DNA from: Athene noctua
Taxonomy: Eukaryota; Chordata; Aves; Strigiformes; Strigidae
DNA length: 64,000 nucleotides
Direction of reading: 5' to 3'
NCBI RefSeq assembly: GCF_965140245.1
Contig: NC_134038.1
Location: 43,706,348 to 43,770,347, forward strand
Shown here: piece after piece, positions 52,643 to 63,829 of the stretch
Layout: the number at the start of each line of letters is the position of its first letter
Numbering within the stretch: position 1 is the stretch's first letter
Position numbers and translations under genes: made by a program
The notes under the pieces: generated by a model
Seen by the model: only the letters and a program-made list of their open reading frames with translations
The model's database searches: none
What the model was told of the DNA's origin: nothing

Positions 52643-52980
52643 TCATGAGCTGTAGTATTTTAACAGCTTCTCATCAGTTGGTTTTAGAACTTTCTTGTCT
52701 GCCATGTTTACAATCCATCCTGGAGCTAGACCAAAAAATATCTGTCTAGGATCCTTGCGTGCGCTTAACATTTTGAAGAGCTCATCCTTAGTTATGTCTG
52801 GTAAGACATATCCATATTTCCTGGCAAGTTCAAGCCTGGCTTCTGCAACCTTAGATGGATCTGCCAGGTACCCACGATTCCTGGCATCTGTATAGTAACG
52901 GACAAGATCTTCGGGTGGAAGCATTCGCTTTGGAATAGGCTGGCCACGCAGGAAAAATACTACTGGCTTACATAAAATTT
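52643..52980 (-). CDS. MRPL15: MRPL15 exon 5 with stop codon
   Basis: The acceptor is tgcccacag|AAATTT. The 338-nt terminal coding exon encodes 111 further residues after the split Glu and ends with KLLKYYSS and TGA at 52645-52643. Conserved pieces include LCKPVVFFLRGQPIPKRMLP, ARKYGYVLPDITKDELFKML and RQIFFGLAPGWIVNMADKK. Confidence 0.97.
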
Positions 52981-55900
52981 CTGTGGGCAAACATGAGAGA
53001 AAATTAGATACTATGCTTTATAATACATAAAGACATTAAATGACATTTTAGTATTTTGTGCTAAATAAATTACTAAAAAGTATCCATCAAAAACCCAAAT
53101 CTTAAGAATATTCTTGTTCAGAATGAGATAGTGGTTTACAAGTATCGCTTAACCAAATAACTCTGGTTTATTCTGATATTTATAGTGACAATCTAAATGA
53201 CTCATTGCTTCTAATATATTTAGAATGCCTACTCTGGAAAGATACAATAACTAAGCTGTTTATTTAAAGGACTGACTTCCAGGTTAGAAGCACTACATTT
53301 GCATGGCTATTTTCACAGTGTGCCAACAAACGTCAAATTAGTGTTTCTATAAGTATTTTAAATAAAGAATCAATGGCACAGGCACCTATTCAGTCACTTC
53401 TGAGACTATCCTCTCCTCCTCAAGTTTTACTGCATTTGGAAAATTACATTCCAGATCCTTTTAACCTTAGTATTTTGATTAATTTCTGGATTGGAAAAAA
53501 AGAGATTGTATCACTCCAGAGTAATGTATTTTGCACACTAAAAATGTCTATTCCTCTTGTTCTCAGCCTCATTCACACATGAAAGCTCCATTATTGTCAA
53601 TAAAAACTGCGTGAATGAATATTAGGCAGGATGCAGCCTCAAGCAAAGCAAAGCCTCATTCTTCAGTGAAAGTGTTCTGAAAACAATAGCCATTTTGACT
53701 GGAACGATTCTGAACTTCTGTAACTTAGCTATTTCCTCACTTTAAATGGAAAAGCATTTTAAATTAAAAATATAAACATGCACAGTGTTTTGTAAATCTA
53801 TTTTTTGCCCTGAATTTTCTTAGTGTTATTAAACGTGAGAAAGTTAGAAGACAAAAATTCAAAGAAACAATCTTTTATTAGTTCCTCTACTTACAAAGCT
53901 ACTTGGATTTCTTTAACTGGCTGATTGATAAAATGCCTATTAATGCTGGTAGGGCTTAACAGGTGAATGGTTAAAAAAAGCAAAACCTGAAGATGCATTA
54001 CAGTTCAACATTTGTATAACAATGTGTTGTTGAATCTTCTAGAATGGAAAAAGAGGATGATTTCCCATTAAGAACTACATTTGAAACTTTGATTGGATCA
54101 CTTAATCTTTGCACATTAAAAAAACCCAAAAGAGCAGAAATGAAAATAAATTCTTACCCAAACTCCTTGGATCATAGAACGATGTTGTTACAACACCTCC
54201 ATTTTTTTCTATGGCTGCAATTGCTAATTCAGATGCCCTCTGCACTTCAATGTTTACTTTTGCTGAGAAAATATCAGCACCCTGTAAATTTCAACACATA
54301 GAGTAACCTTAAAATGAGTATTTTAGAACATACATTTATTCTGCTCTGCAAAGTTGTAAGAAACGTTAAATCCTGCAACATATTATGATTTGTCTGCTCC
54401 CTGCACCAAGATGGGTAACCAAATTGCTCTCACTCAGTCACTTGGGTTTAATGAAAAATCTTTGCCTTTCCAAAATAGTCATACATTTCTTTTAGTACAT
54501 TCCAGACTTCTATTGCAAAATACCTCTTCAACCTCTTGTTATGCAATCCTCAATTATCATTTTTGTAGTCTCTCAGGTGATAAAACATCATCCCGTGGTG
54601 GTTTTTTTCGCGAACACACAGTGCCCTCTAGTGGATTTATTACCACAAAAATTCCACAGCAAGCTCATGTAGAAAACCAAAGATGCTTCCAAAACACGGG
54701 AAACACAATTCGATATGCTGGTATGGAAAAACTGAAAACCCCAGGCTCTGTACTGCCAGAAGCAATGAGTGTCCTGTCTGCATACCTCCTCCACCAGCTG
54801 CACACCATAATCCCTTTTGAGAGGTTGCACTGTGACACCTCTGGCGTTCGTGAGCTGTGTTAAGTCAATTGGTTGCGTGGGGTCAACTCTACCCAAGTCA
54901 ATCAGGTACTGCAGCCTCTGAAGACTGAGCGGCTGATACTGACGTCTGCAGCTAAGGAGAGGAAAAACAAAACAAAACAAAAGCTTTAACAGGAACTGGT
55001 CAACTGAGATACAGCACACTGTATTCCATTTTCTACCTACTTCTAAAACTACCAAGTAAATGTTTAAAACACACCCATCCAAAAGCCAAAACGTTAAGTT
55101 TAATTTAATGCAAATACAAGCCCTAGTTATAGCCCAAGACTCCATTAATGCCTTCAGGTTTGCTCATACCCACCCACTTCCAATGTGATATTAATCATTT
55201 TGCTGTTGCTGAGCTCAATTTACTCCAGAATACCTCTCTACCTGCTGACTGGTTTAAGAAAGCAAAAAGGATGAAGAAATTTAAGTGTCAGCATTTTTTA
55301 GTAAGCTTCAAAGCTATCAGCTTGGTAGCTTCACTGATACATTCATAAAAACCTGAGAAAAAAAAAAAAACAAAACCCACAGTCAATGTACCTTCTCTCC
55401 CCATGCAAATTTAATGAAAAACTATCAGCTGTATGTGCTCCTGCACAGGCTGCCTATACCCAAGTAGATTTTTTAGTCCATTACCGCTGTACCTGACATC
55501 TCAGAAGTACTGAATGAATTCCTCCTCAACATATGACCAAGAGAGATATTGTGAAAATATACATTAACCCATATTCCCAGAGGAAGTTGGAATATTCTGT
55601 CAATAGCCATCAGCTTCAGTAGAATCTCCTTCTGCGTTTTTTTAAGTTCTAACCTTACTATACAAACCAATCCTCAGAACAGTTTTCCCAATCCCAGTGT
55701 CTATGCCTCCTGCGCACCAGCTTTGAGCATCAGCATAAATGTCTCATACAATCAGTTTGATCACTGCTATTGGAAATTTTTGAGTGGTAGCAGAAAAACT
55801 AAGCAGCTTATCTCTGTTATTGGCAAGCTAAGTAAGAAAGACAAGCAACAGAATTTGCATTGTCAGACAGCTCCTAACAGAGCAAAAGTTCAAGAAGCAG

Positions 55901-58900
55901 AGGAACAGCACTGCAGACAGAAAGAAAGCAAGGTGAAGATAAACATGCAGAGATACTGTTCAGCATGCTCCCAGCCTGCCACAATAGCACTTCTCAGGTG
56001 CAATTACAATGTTATATAGAAAAACATTTACCACAGACACCGAAATTTTGCAAACACCACCAAAAAGAAACTACAAAGTATTTTTTTTTGTTTCCACATG
56101 TTGTCAGATGTGGCTAAAACCAGCGAGACCCTATTAATTTCTTGTCGTTGCAGAAGCTTGGTTTTTTGCTATTGGTTTTTTTTTATGAACTGGTGACTAC
56201 TGTTAACATAAGCTCAGTGTCTGCATTCTGCACAATTTCCTTTGCAGGACTGGGGATCTACACTCTGTCTTCAGCTATCAAGTGCCTCTCATTTATTATA
56301 AATGAACAGGAGGAAATGACAGTACTTGCAAACAGTTTCAAAACTATTAAGTCTCATAGAGAAAACCTTAAATAACCAGGACAGGTCTGTAAGTTATAGT
56401 GCAGGCATGAAGAATGGAAATATAAAAATGCACAGCTTTTTGATGAAGTTATATCAGCAAATGAAACATGAAATCAAACTGCAAATTTAACAATTCATAA
56501 ACAAATACACATTAATCTTCTCATTCTTCTAGGTGCGGCATGTTTTTGCTACCACTGCCTGTAACAGCATTGCACAGGTACAGAAGTTCTCATGTTCATG
56601 CCTAAAAGCAACAAAATGGTTAGTGAGCCAGATAACATACATACTACCTTAGGAAACAAAACCAGCTTTAAACAAAAAAAACCCAGTATTTTGTAATTGT
56701 TAGTACAAGTGAAGGAAATTAATAAAACACTGGCATACAGCTCTCCAGGTAAGAAGAGTGACTGGAGAAAAGACATGTTAGAAGAACAACCTTAAACATT
56801 AAAAATCTGGAAGATGGACATGCACAAACAAACACAATGTGAAAAGAGGAGAGAAGTGCCAAACAAGGCAGAATGCCTGAGGAGAACAACGGTGAAAGAT
56901 GACTTAATGGCCTCATCCAGAAGATTTGATATTAAAGAGCTTGTTAAAATCCTAGGTGGAACAGATGGAGTACAGACAAAGCCTGCAGTGTTGCAGGGCT
57001 AAAAAAGAAGAGTCATGAAGAGAAGCAGAATTGTTTGGCCAGCAGCAATCAGAACTTCAGGTGAATAAAGCGAAGAGAAGTAACAAAGCAAGGCTCTGGA
57101 TTACACTTCCATGCCTGAAAGTCAAGAGGACTGTTCCCAGTTAGTTCAATAGGTTATCTGCTGTGCAGACAGGCAAAGAGAAACAAGCGGGAGTGGAGGA
57201 GTGGTCTCAGCAGAGAAGTGCACTCAGCTGTAGGAGGAAGGGTAGCCTGCTACAAATGAGGGATTATGAAAAAAAAAAGAAGGGTAAATAAGCAGAGTTG
57301 TAAAACAACAGAAAATAAGTGAATTCATTAAAAAAATAATCTCACAAGAAATGGTAGATTCTGCTGGTAAGGAAGCTCACCATCCAAGAGGAATATCTCA
57401 TTTTCAGTTATGCCTGTATTGGCATATTAGATTCTGGCTTCAGAAGAAAGATGAAGAACAGCAGGCAATGATTAATTTCTGAGTAAATGTGAAGAAACTT
57501 ACCTATGTCCATCATTAAACCCATATTTTGGTATGGCCAAGTAAAACGGGGTCTGACCACCCTCAAAGCCTAATCGGGGGCGAGTTCCTCTTTGTCTTTC
57601 TCCTTTGTGACCTCGACCACACTTCCTACCTCCATGTCTTCCACGGCCACGTCTTCTTTCCTTGAAAACAATCAATGATACATTTAGCCAACTACTTTGG
57701 AGACAAGTATCATATGTAAGATTTCAGAGATATTAACAACTGAGCAAAATGCTGATTCTTGAGAAAAACAGAGAAGCAGTTAATATGATTTGTGAAAAGC
57801 ACAGCTCTAGGCAGGCACCACAAATAGTCTGAAAGTTTACATGAACACATACTGCAATAAAAGCAATACTAGTATTTAATCCTACCTCCTACACAGTGCA
57901 CTCCCCAAGTTAAGAGAATTTCCCTGCATTAACTATTGCTATTTCCTCCTAGTTCATGAGAGTTGCTCAGTGTTCAGAAGTTTCTGAACACTGACAATGA
58001 AAAAGGGAATTGAAAAAAAAAAAAATCAATTCTACTTCAAGAATTGGGGAACAGACTATATATGCTATACACACATGTAACTCTTTCAGGGTCTCAGACT
58101 TTCTAAAGAGTCTGCAACTGTTGCAGTTTCTACTGACTACAAATCCAAAGAGAAGAGTGCATTTTAAATCTTTATTATTTTTTAAATTAGGGCTGTGATA
58201 CAAAGCTATTAGTTTCCTGAGCACTTCAAAGTAGCATTGCAGCTGTTAAGTAGCAATTCAGCAATCTTCTTGCACTCACCTCCTATCTGTGCCGGCAGAA
58301 GCATTTGCACGGCTAAATGATGAATGCAATCGAAGAGATAAGCCAAGGTAAAATCCTTTTTTTTTTTTTTTTTAAATTTAAAATCCAGGTCAGTTGCATA
58401 TCCATGAATTGCACTGAATGGTGCAAATATCCACTGGATTTACAAAACAGGCAGTAAGCAAGCGTGGACACAGAGGTGGAAGTGACCGCCATTAAATGAA
58501 GCGGTACCAGCTCACTCTGACCTAACAAAGTTTTCTCTGTAAGGTGACTTTAATTCATATACTGAAGAATCTGGAGTAATAAGGCTCACTTTGATTTCTT
58601 TATGCTTTGTCAGAGATAAGACAGAGCCACAAGCTTCCTTGCTGCTGTGTTGCACGTAGTAGAGTTCACTGTTCAGCTTCAAGAGGCACAACCACAGCTT
58701 GTGCATCACTTTGATGAATCTATTGACCTTACAGAGTTTTCCCCATTTAAGCTAACATTCACTGCAGTGTGAAGACCTGTGGAAGGAGCAATGTCACGTT
58801 GCTAACTAGTCTCATATCTGCACAACACAATTCACATATTTGCTCTTTTCCATTGTGTTCCTCAGTGTGAATCAGTCAGGCTGGGAAACACGTGAAATAA

Positions 58901-61150
58901 TGCATTCTAAACAGTATTTGTACTGCTCATAAGTTAACTTTGGTTAAGTCACAGCACAGTCACTGTTAGATCAATAATCATGTAAATAATTAATTATTAA
59001 AGAGACTACAGCAAGTCTCTTCAATTTTTCATTTTTTGTATTCAGCACTCAGCCAGACTTCAAGTACCCCTAATCCTACAAATCACCCTATGCAGCTAAG
59101 ACTTCAGCACAGAATACTGAGTAAAACTCAGGTCTGAAAACTGCTCATTACATCACGGTACTTGATTATTAGCCTAACACCACAAAGACATAAAATCTGA
59201 TATTTTATGCTCTTTATTGTCTGTAAGTTTTCAAAGTTATGGAGCATTTAATGTGCGCTGAAATATTAGTAGAAAAGTACAGACATACATCAGAAAAAAA
59301 TGCATTAATATATTTGAAACATCATTTGACCTAAGATGCAGCACTTACCTGGATTAATACTAAATAGCATAAAGTTCAAGTGTGCTTTTATGCCAGGCTA
59401 GACCATTCAGGCCACCAAAAGCAGCTGACTTGTCCCCAGCACACACACTATACTTCTTTACTCACAGTGCCTCTTGTGCTGACACAAGCAGTTGTGCAGC
59501 TCCGAGTTGGACAGGTCAGGAAATTAAACTAGATGAAAACTAATTTTGTCTGTCTAGTTTTCAGCTGTTTTAGTTCCCTGCTCTGGCTCACCACACAACC
59601 TCTAGCAGCAGTACAAAACACAGAGCAGGTGTGAGCACCTGGAGGCAGAGGGAGGGCACAGCTGGCCCACACTTTCTGGTGGTTGCCCATACACACACCA
59701 GATTCCATAGTGACTTCAGTTAACCCAAGCCCACTGACAATATCTGCTCACAAATAGAACATAATCAGTACATTGATCAGATTTTAAATTGTCAGAGTAG
59801 CCAATCAAAACTTTTTTTTGCTGCAACTTCTGTTTGTGAAGTCAAATGCTCTTAAATCTACTTATTTGAGACTTCATTAATCCCGGGATTAAGTTGTCAA
59901 AACACCAAAAGAAAGATACCAGAGAAACAGAGCTGAGGTCACTTGTACAAACTCTAACTAGAGGCTAACAGTGGGGAACTCATTTCCTAAATGGAGTTGC
60001 AAGTTACTTGCTAAAAACCCAGTGAGCATACAAAAATGTCTTATTTCAAGATTTAAAAAAAAGTGTTTGCCTAAACCCAACTGCTATGCGACATAAAACA
60101 AAAAGTCCTGCGATCAAACACTGGCAGGAAAGTATCAGTTCTAGTAATCGTCAAGTTCAGACTATCTCACAGCTTCTGGGTGCTAAGCCTGAAAATATCA
60201 TTTTGAAGCCTGGATTAGTTTGAGAAACCTTAAGAATCGCCACTCCAGCACTGTACTGGGTTGCTTCTTCCAGCTCCGCTTCACCCTGGCCGAGCTGGGT
60301 GTTCCTAGCTCCAAGTGAAGTAACTTGACAGGGGAACCCCAACAGCTGCAGGGGGAAGAATCTCCATTCTCTTGTCTTGCCACAGGTTTATGGGGTTACA
60401 ACCATGCAGCACCCACCAGCTCTACAAGCATCTCCAGAGAGTCTTGATCATTGACAGGGAAAAATGCTGCTCGGTGCTCCCTATCCGTTCCCTATTCCTA
60501 GGACTTTAGCCCTTGAACCTCATACCCCTGTTCACTAATATTTTCCCCAAACCGGGTGGGTTTCTTTTTTTACTCTTCTATCACTTCAGAAGAGGACAGG
60601 GAAGAGACCATTTAGTTTTGTTTTTAACAAAACAATAGTAACAAGTGTAGGCTGGCATTAAATTTCTCTTCTTTTAAAGCCTTTTAACCTTTCCTTTACA
60701 AATTAATTACCTCACTCCATGAACATTTGATATTCTACACTTTACTGTTTCTCTCCGCCTCCAACGATGGCCCTGAGGTTTAGCTAGAGCCAAGCATCAG
60801 CCAGTTCTCTGTGGGAATGGCCACACACACCGCTTACAAGACGTACAAAGGACAAAAACAGGGCAAACACACGCAACAATTGCCACCCACACCTCAGACT
60901 TCCCGCGCCTGTTCTGGCCAGGCCGCAAACTCCCCAGAGGCCTTCTGACAGCCCTCGAAGCAACCACCACCGGGGCCGGGTGTGCCCGCTGCCGAGAGAG
61001 ACTCCTGCCACCGCAGAGGAAAGCATGCTCGCGACCCATCCGACAACCTGCAGGCACTCACCCGCTTTTTGGAACCTGGACTGGGCCTTAGGTTGCCCAG
61101 ACTGACCCTGGGCAGCGACCGCAGCAGCTCCAGAGCCTTGTTCCCGCCAT
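52643..61150 (-). CDS. MRPL15: MRPL15, mitochondrial 39S ribosomal protein L15 (five exons)
   Basis: This encodes mitochondrial large ribosomal subunit protein L15 (uL15m), a nuclear-encoded structural protein that binds 16S rRNA in the mitoribosome. The coding exons on the minus strand are 61150-61062, 57660-57503, 54951-54786, 54281-54158 and 52980-52643. Every intron is GT-AG and the junction phases (0, 2, 0, 1) all fit. The product would be about 291 residues, close to the human protein (about 296). Exon 2 carries the Gly/Arg-rich L15 signature (GRGRHGGRKCGRGHKGERQR, then FEGGQTPFY and IPKYGF). Exons 4 and 5 carry the C-terminal mitochondrial extension, including ADIFSAKVNIEVQ, KPVVFFLRGQPIPKR and RQIFFGLAPGW. 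The first residues are the one problem: the ATG at 61150-61148 is one base out of frame with the rest of exon 1. No internal stop disrupts the remaining exons. The gene is probably driven constitutively by its CpG island. The family identification is secure; only the start is uncertain. Confidence 0.97.
54158..54281 (-). CDS. MRPL15: MRPL15 exon 4
   Basis: The acceptor is aatttacag|GGTGCT and the donor is TTTGG|GTAAGA. The 124-nt exon encodes 41 residues, including GADIFSAKVNIEVQRASELA and KNGGVVTTSFYDPRSL, and leaves one base that makes a Glu codon with exon 5. Confidence 0.97.
54786..54951 (-). CDS. MRPL15: MRPL15 exon 3
   Basis: The acceptor is tctccttag|CTGCAG and the donor is GAGGAG|GTATGC. 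The 166-nt exon completes a split Ser codon and encodes 55 residues, including SLQRLQYLIDLGRVDPTQ, PIDLTQLTN and QPLKRDYGVQLVEE. These match the middle of vertebrate MRPL15. Confidence 0.97.
54952..57502 (-). other. MRPL15: MRPL15 intron 2
   Basis: A 2.55-kb GT-AG intron interrupting a Ser codon. It holds a short (AAAAC)n-like run near 54,964-54,982 and A-rich runs, and nothing else recognised. Confidence 0.9.
57503..57660 (-). CDS. MRPL15: MRPL15 exon 2 (L15 signature)
   Basis: The acceptor is tttcaag|GAAAG and the donor is CATAG|GTAAGT. The 158-nt exon enters in phase 0 and leaves two bases. It encodes 52 residues rich in Arg and Gly, with the rRNA-binding L15 core: CGRGHKGERQRGTRPRLGFE, then GGQTPFYLAIPKYGFNDGH. 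Confidence 0.97.
57967..57994 (+). repeat. 28-bp perfect palindrome in MRPL15 intron 1
   Basis: Arms tcagtgttcagaa and ttctgaacactga are exact 13-base inverted copies separated by only 2 bases (gt). It could extrude as a cruciform or fold in the pre-mRNA. No function is known to me. Confidence 0.95.
58357..58373 (+). repeat. T17 tract in MRPL15 intron 1
   Basis: A simple homopolymer, A17 in the sense of MRPL15, lying mid-intron. Confidence 0.95.
59877..59892 (+). repeat. 16-bp perfect palindrome with paired TAATCC motifs
   Basis: TTAATCCCGGGATTAA is fully self-complementary. Each half contains TAATCC, the core site of K50 homeodomain factors (OTX, PITX, GSC). Confidence 0.9.
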
Positions 61151-61440
61151 TGCCGCTCACGTCCGCTCACCCCCCAAGGACGGCAGCAACACTCTCCTAG
61201 GCGAGCTGCTTTACGACAGAACCGTAAACCGCACCTCCGCGCCTTCCCAACAGTGTCGCGCAGCCTCCCCCGCCGGCGGGGCCGGGCGGGAGCGGAGGAG
61301 GGGGTTGGCCCTGCGGCTTCGGCCACCGCGGCCGGGGCCGGGAGCTGGGCAGGATAGCGCCGGGGCCTCCCGGCGTGTCGGTTGCTGGCTGCCGTGTACG
61401 CGCCGTGCTGGGAGAACGGCGAAGCTGCGGAGACTTAAAC
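60890..61440 (-). promoter_or_regulatory. MRPL15: CpG-island promoter of MRPL15
   Basis: A CpG-dense block surrounds exon 1, the 5' leader and upstream DNA, with clusters such as gccggcggggccgggcggga near 61,270 and many CpGs from 60,900 to 61,420. No TATA box is obvious near the start. This is typical of broad promoters of mitochondrial ribosomal protein genes. The exact transcription start cannot be placed, and divergent transcription to the right is possible. Confidence 0.75.
61062..61150 (-). CDS. MRPL15: MRPL15 exon 1 (apparent 1-nt frame defect at start)
   Basis: The exon encodes the N-terminal segment ALELLRSLPRVSLGNLRP then SPGSKKR and ends at a strong donor (CGG|GTGAGT, GT at 61061-61060). 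The likely start codon is the ATG at 61150-61148 in good context (G at -3, G at +4), followed by GCG GGA. It is 89 nt long, whereas the frame needs 90. One extra G in the GGG run at 61145-61143 would give MAGNKALELL, which resembles the MAG start I recall for the human protein. In the coding frame the only upstream codons before a TGA (61169-61167) are GCG, GAC and GTG, with no ATG. This looks like a homopolymer base-call error, a true frameshift, or non-AUG initiation. Confidence 0.85.
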
Positions 61441-63829
61441 GTTCACATCGATCCGTTCTTTTAAACGTGTTTGAGCTCGGAACACCAGTGGATTAGGCAT
61501 AGGTCCCATACTACATTTCGTTTTCCAGCATCTACTCCTCTAATATTCACACAGGTCTCAGCCAAGTATTCTAAAGACAAGCCTTTAAAACCATCAGGCT
61601 GCATCTAAAAACGACTGGCTGACAGCACACAGAACATTGAAAGTGCAGCACCCTGCATTGATCCAAAAAGTTTAAAGGTGGATACTCACTGGAAATGTGC
61701 ATAGAGCCTTCCCCCGTACTGCTGCAGAACTTGATCACTTTTATTCTTTTAATCTAAAAAGTGAACCTACTGGAGAATTTCAATCGGTATATTGGTCTGG
61801 TGCGAAGTTAGTTGTTCTCCTGTGCAGGGGGCGAGGGGTGTAGGCTTACCAGCGTGAAGAACTGAATTACAGAAGCTGCTGCTGAGAAGTGCCGGAGCAG
61901 AAGGGTTGGTTCCCGTTGTGAAAGTCACCCAGTACTCTTCAGTGTAATACCCTGCTTTCAGTCCTGAAACTTCTGTTTGACCAAAACCTTCCATGTTGAA
62001 TGTCCGCTTCAGCTTACATCTTGAAGAAAAGGTCACGCAACAGTTCTGCCAGTTCTGGGAGTAAATAGGGGTGAAATGGAAATCAGGTTGCAGAAATTTG
62101 TAAGTTTCGGTATGAAATCTGTATAGCTTCTTACACCCTTCAAAAAAATTAATAAAAATTACAATGTAACAACACACATGAAATGGTGGTGTGGACAACC
62201 ATCTTACTCAAGTCCATTTCAGCCATTAGGAGGGGGAAAAACACATAGTTTAGAGCATGATTTGCCTTGGAAAGCTCTCACTCCTCTGAGCAGAACCTTG
62301 AGATTGAGTAGAAAAATATCACTCATATGATAGATATCTCACTGTCTGTACAGCCAACTTGCAAATCTTTGCAAGGCTCATAATTCAGATGTTTTCAGCA
62401 ATCCCTTCAGGATTCCAGCAGCTCAGTTCCTTGAACATTTGTCTGTACCTGGCAGACTGCCCCATGCCCGCACAGGCCATCGCGCTACTGTGTGACTTGC
62501 CTGTGCCCAATCCACGCGGAGCTCGCATTTCTCCAGTGACCCTGAGCCATGCTAGCAGCAGCCAGGAATTCAGGGAAGATCATGCCAGCTATACTGATGA
62601 AAAGATTAAAAGCTTGGTCTAATTATGAGCAGACTATTGATTTCCGAGGCTGGAGCTTCATCATCAGGCCACCTCATGGAAGTGATATTATATAGTAAAT
62701 AGCACGGTAGAGCAGGAAAACAGAACTCTCTGTTCATGACCCATATGGATGCTCTACAGCAAAAGTCAGGCTCAGCATACTTGATAAGCACCTGACATAA
62801 TGTGATGTTCCTAATCTTTAGGAATCATCTATGCATAAACTGTATTTTCCTAATAGGTTTGGATCAGGTACAGTACATGAAGCAAGAACACACACTTAAG
62901 TAGCGATAAATCAAACCACAAAAAGCTACTCGTGAAAATAACCCAATTTTATCAATAACAGGGATCCCCTGGCATAAATGCTATGTATCAAAGCAGGCAA
63001 TCACGGCAAAAGAGGCTGCATGTTTAATCTTACACAGTTGGCACAGAGGCTTCTCCCATGTATTTTATGCAGCCACGCTGATAAAAATATTAACGTTGTT
63101 GAGCAAAAGCTTTGTGAAAAAAAAAAATCCCTGCTTGGTATGGAACATGCCAGTGGGAAGGATGTGAAAGAAGTATAGTGTGTGTTCAGCTGCTGTTTGA
63201 GCTGCCAAGAAAGCATCCATGTTAGGCAGACCCCCCCCCCATCAAATACAATGAATAGATTGACTTTCTGGGAGGAAATATCTGACAAAGATGAATGGAA
63301 TAGAAGACAAAGAACAAAGTATTTCATTTTGATAGAAATGTGTTTGCCGTACTTATTCAGAGTTGGTCTAAGTATTTGGAATGGACTGGAATGATACAGT
63401 CATTTCAATACAGAGTGCCTGAATAGCCCAATGCATCTCAAGATGAATAAGAATCATTAACTCTTTGGCCGTAAACCAAGAGATTTAATTTGGTGATGAA
63501 GGCATCTGATCTGATGAGGACAAATGAGTTCTGCCTCACAGTGCTGTTAGTTGTATTTATGCTGCTTTTCCTGTTTCCCGTGACTTACTATTTTATATTT
63601 ACCTATTTAATAATACTGTAATTTCCCCTTTTCCCCTAAGCCTTGTAACACAGCATAAAAATGATTTTCAAGGGAAACACTCAAACCCCAGACATGCACA
63701 AATTACACTATAAAAGTGCGATATAATCTGGCAGATACATCTGGCTATTTGAAAGGTAGTTTTAAAGGTGAAAGACGACTCAAACTCTTTGAAACCCTTG
63801 GAAGCCCAAAGACGGAAGCAGCTCTGCAG
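61441..63829. other. Interval between the MRPL15 promoter and the right-end CpG island
   Basis: About 2.4 kb of AT-rich DNA between two CpG islands. A 143-codon minus-strand frame at 61,767-62,198 has no recognisable domain, and a C10 run lies near 63,231. No gene is supported. It probably acts as the shared upstream region of two divergent genes. Confidence 0.5.

Larger units (their letters stand above)
57661..61061 (-). other. MRPL15: MRPL15 intron 1
   Basis: A 3.4-kb phase-0 GT-AG intron. It contains a T17 tract (58357-58373), a 28-bp perfect palindrome (57967-57994) and a 16-bp perfect palindrome TTAATCCCGGGATTAA (59877-59892). I see no nested gene or small RNA that I can support. Confidence 0.9.

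Noticed and set aside
60784..61326. Long minus-strand frame (180 codons) across the MRPL15 promoter and exon 1
   Set aside because: It begins at a GTG, is Arg/Ala/Gly-rich as expected from a CpG island, and reads exon 1 in the wrong frame.
61305..61496. Plus-strand frame upstream of MRPL15
   Set aside because: The Arg/Gly/Pro-rich composition is explained by CpG-island sequence, with no domain or splice support.
61767..62198. 143-codon minus-strand frame between the two CpG islands
   Set aside because: No recognisable domain, no convincing splice sites, and length is within chance expectation for a window of this size.
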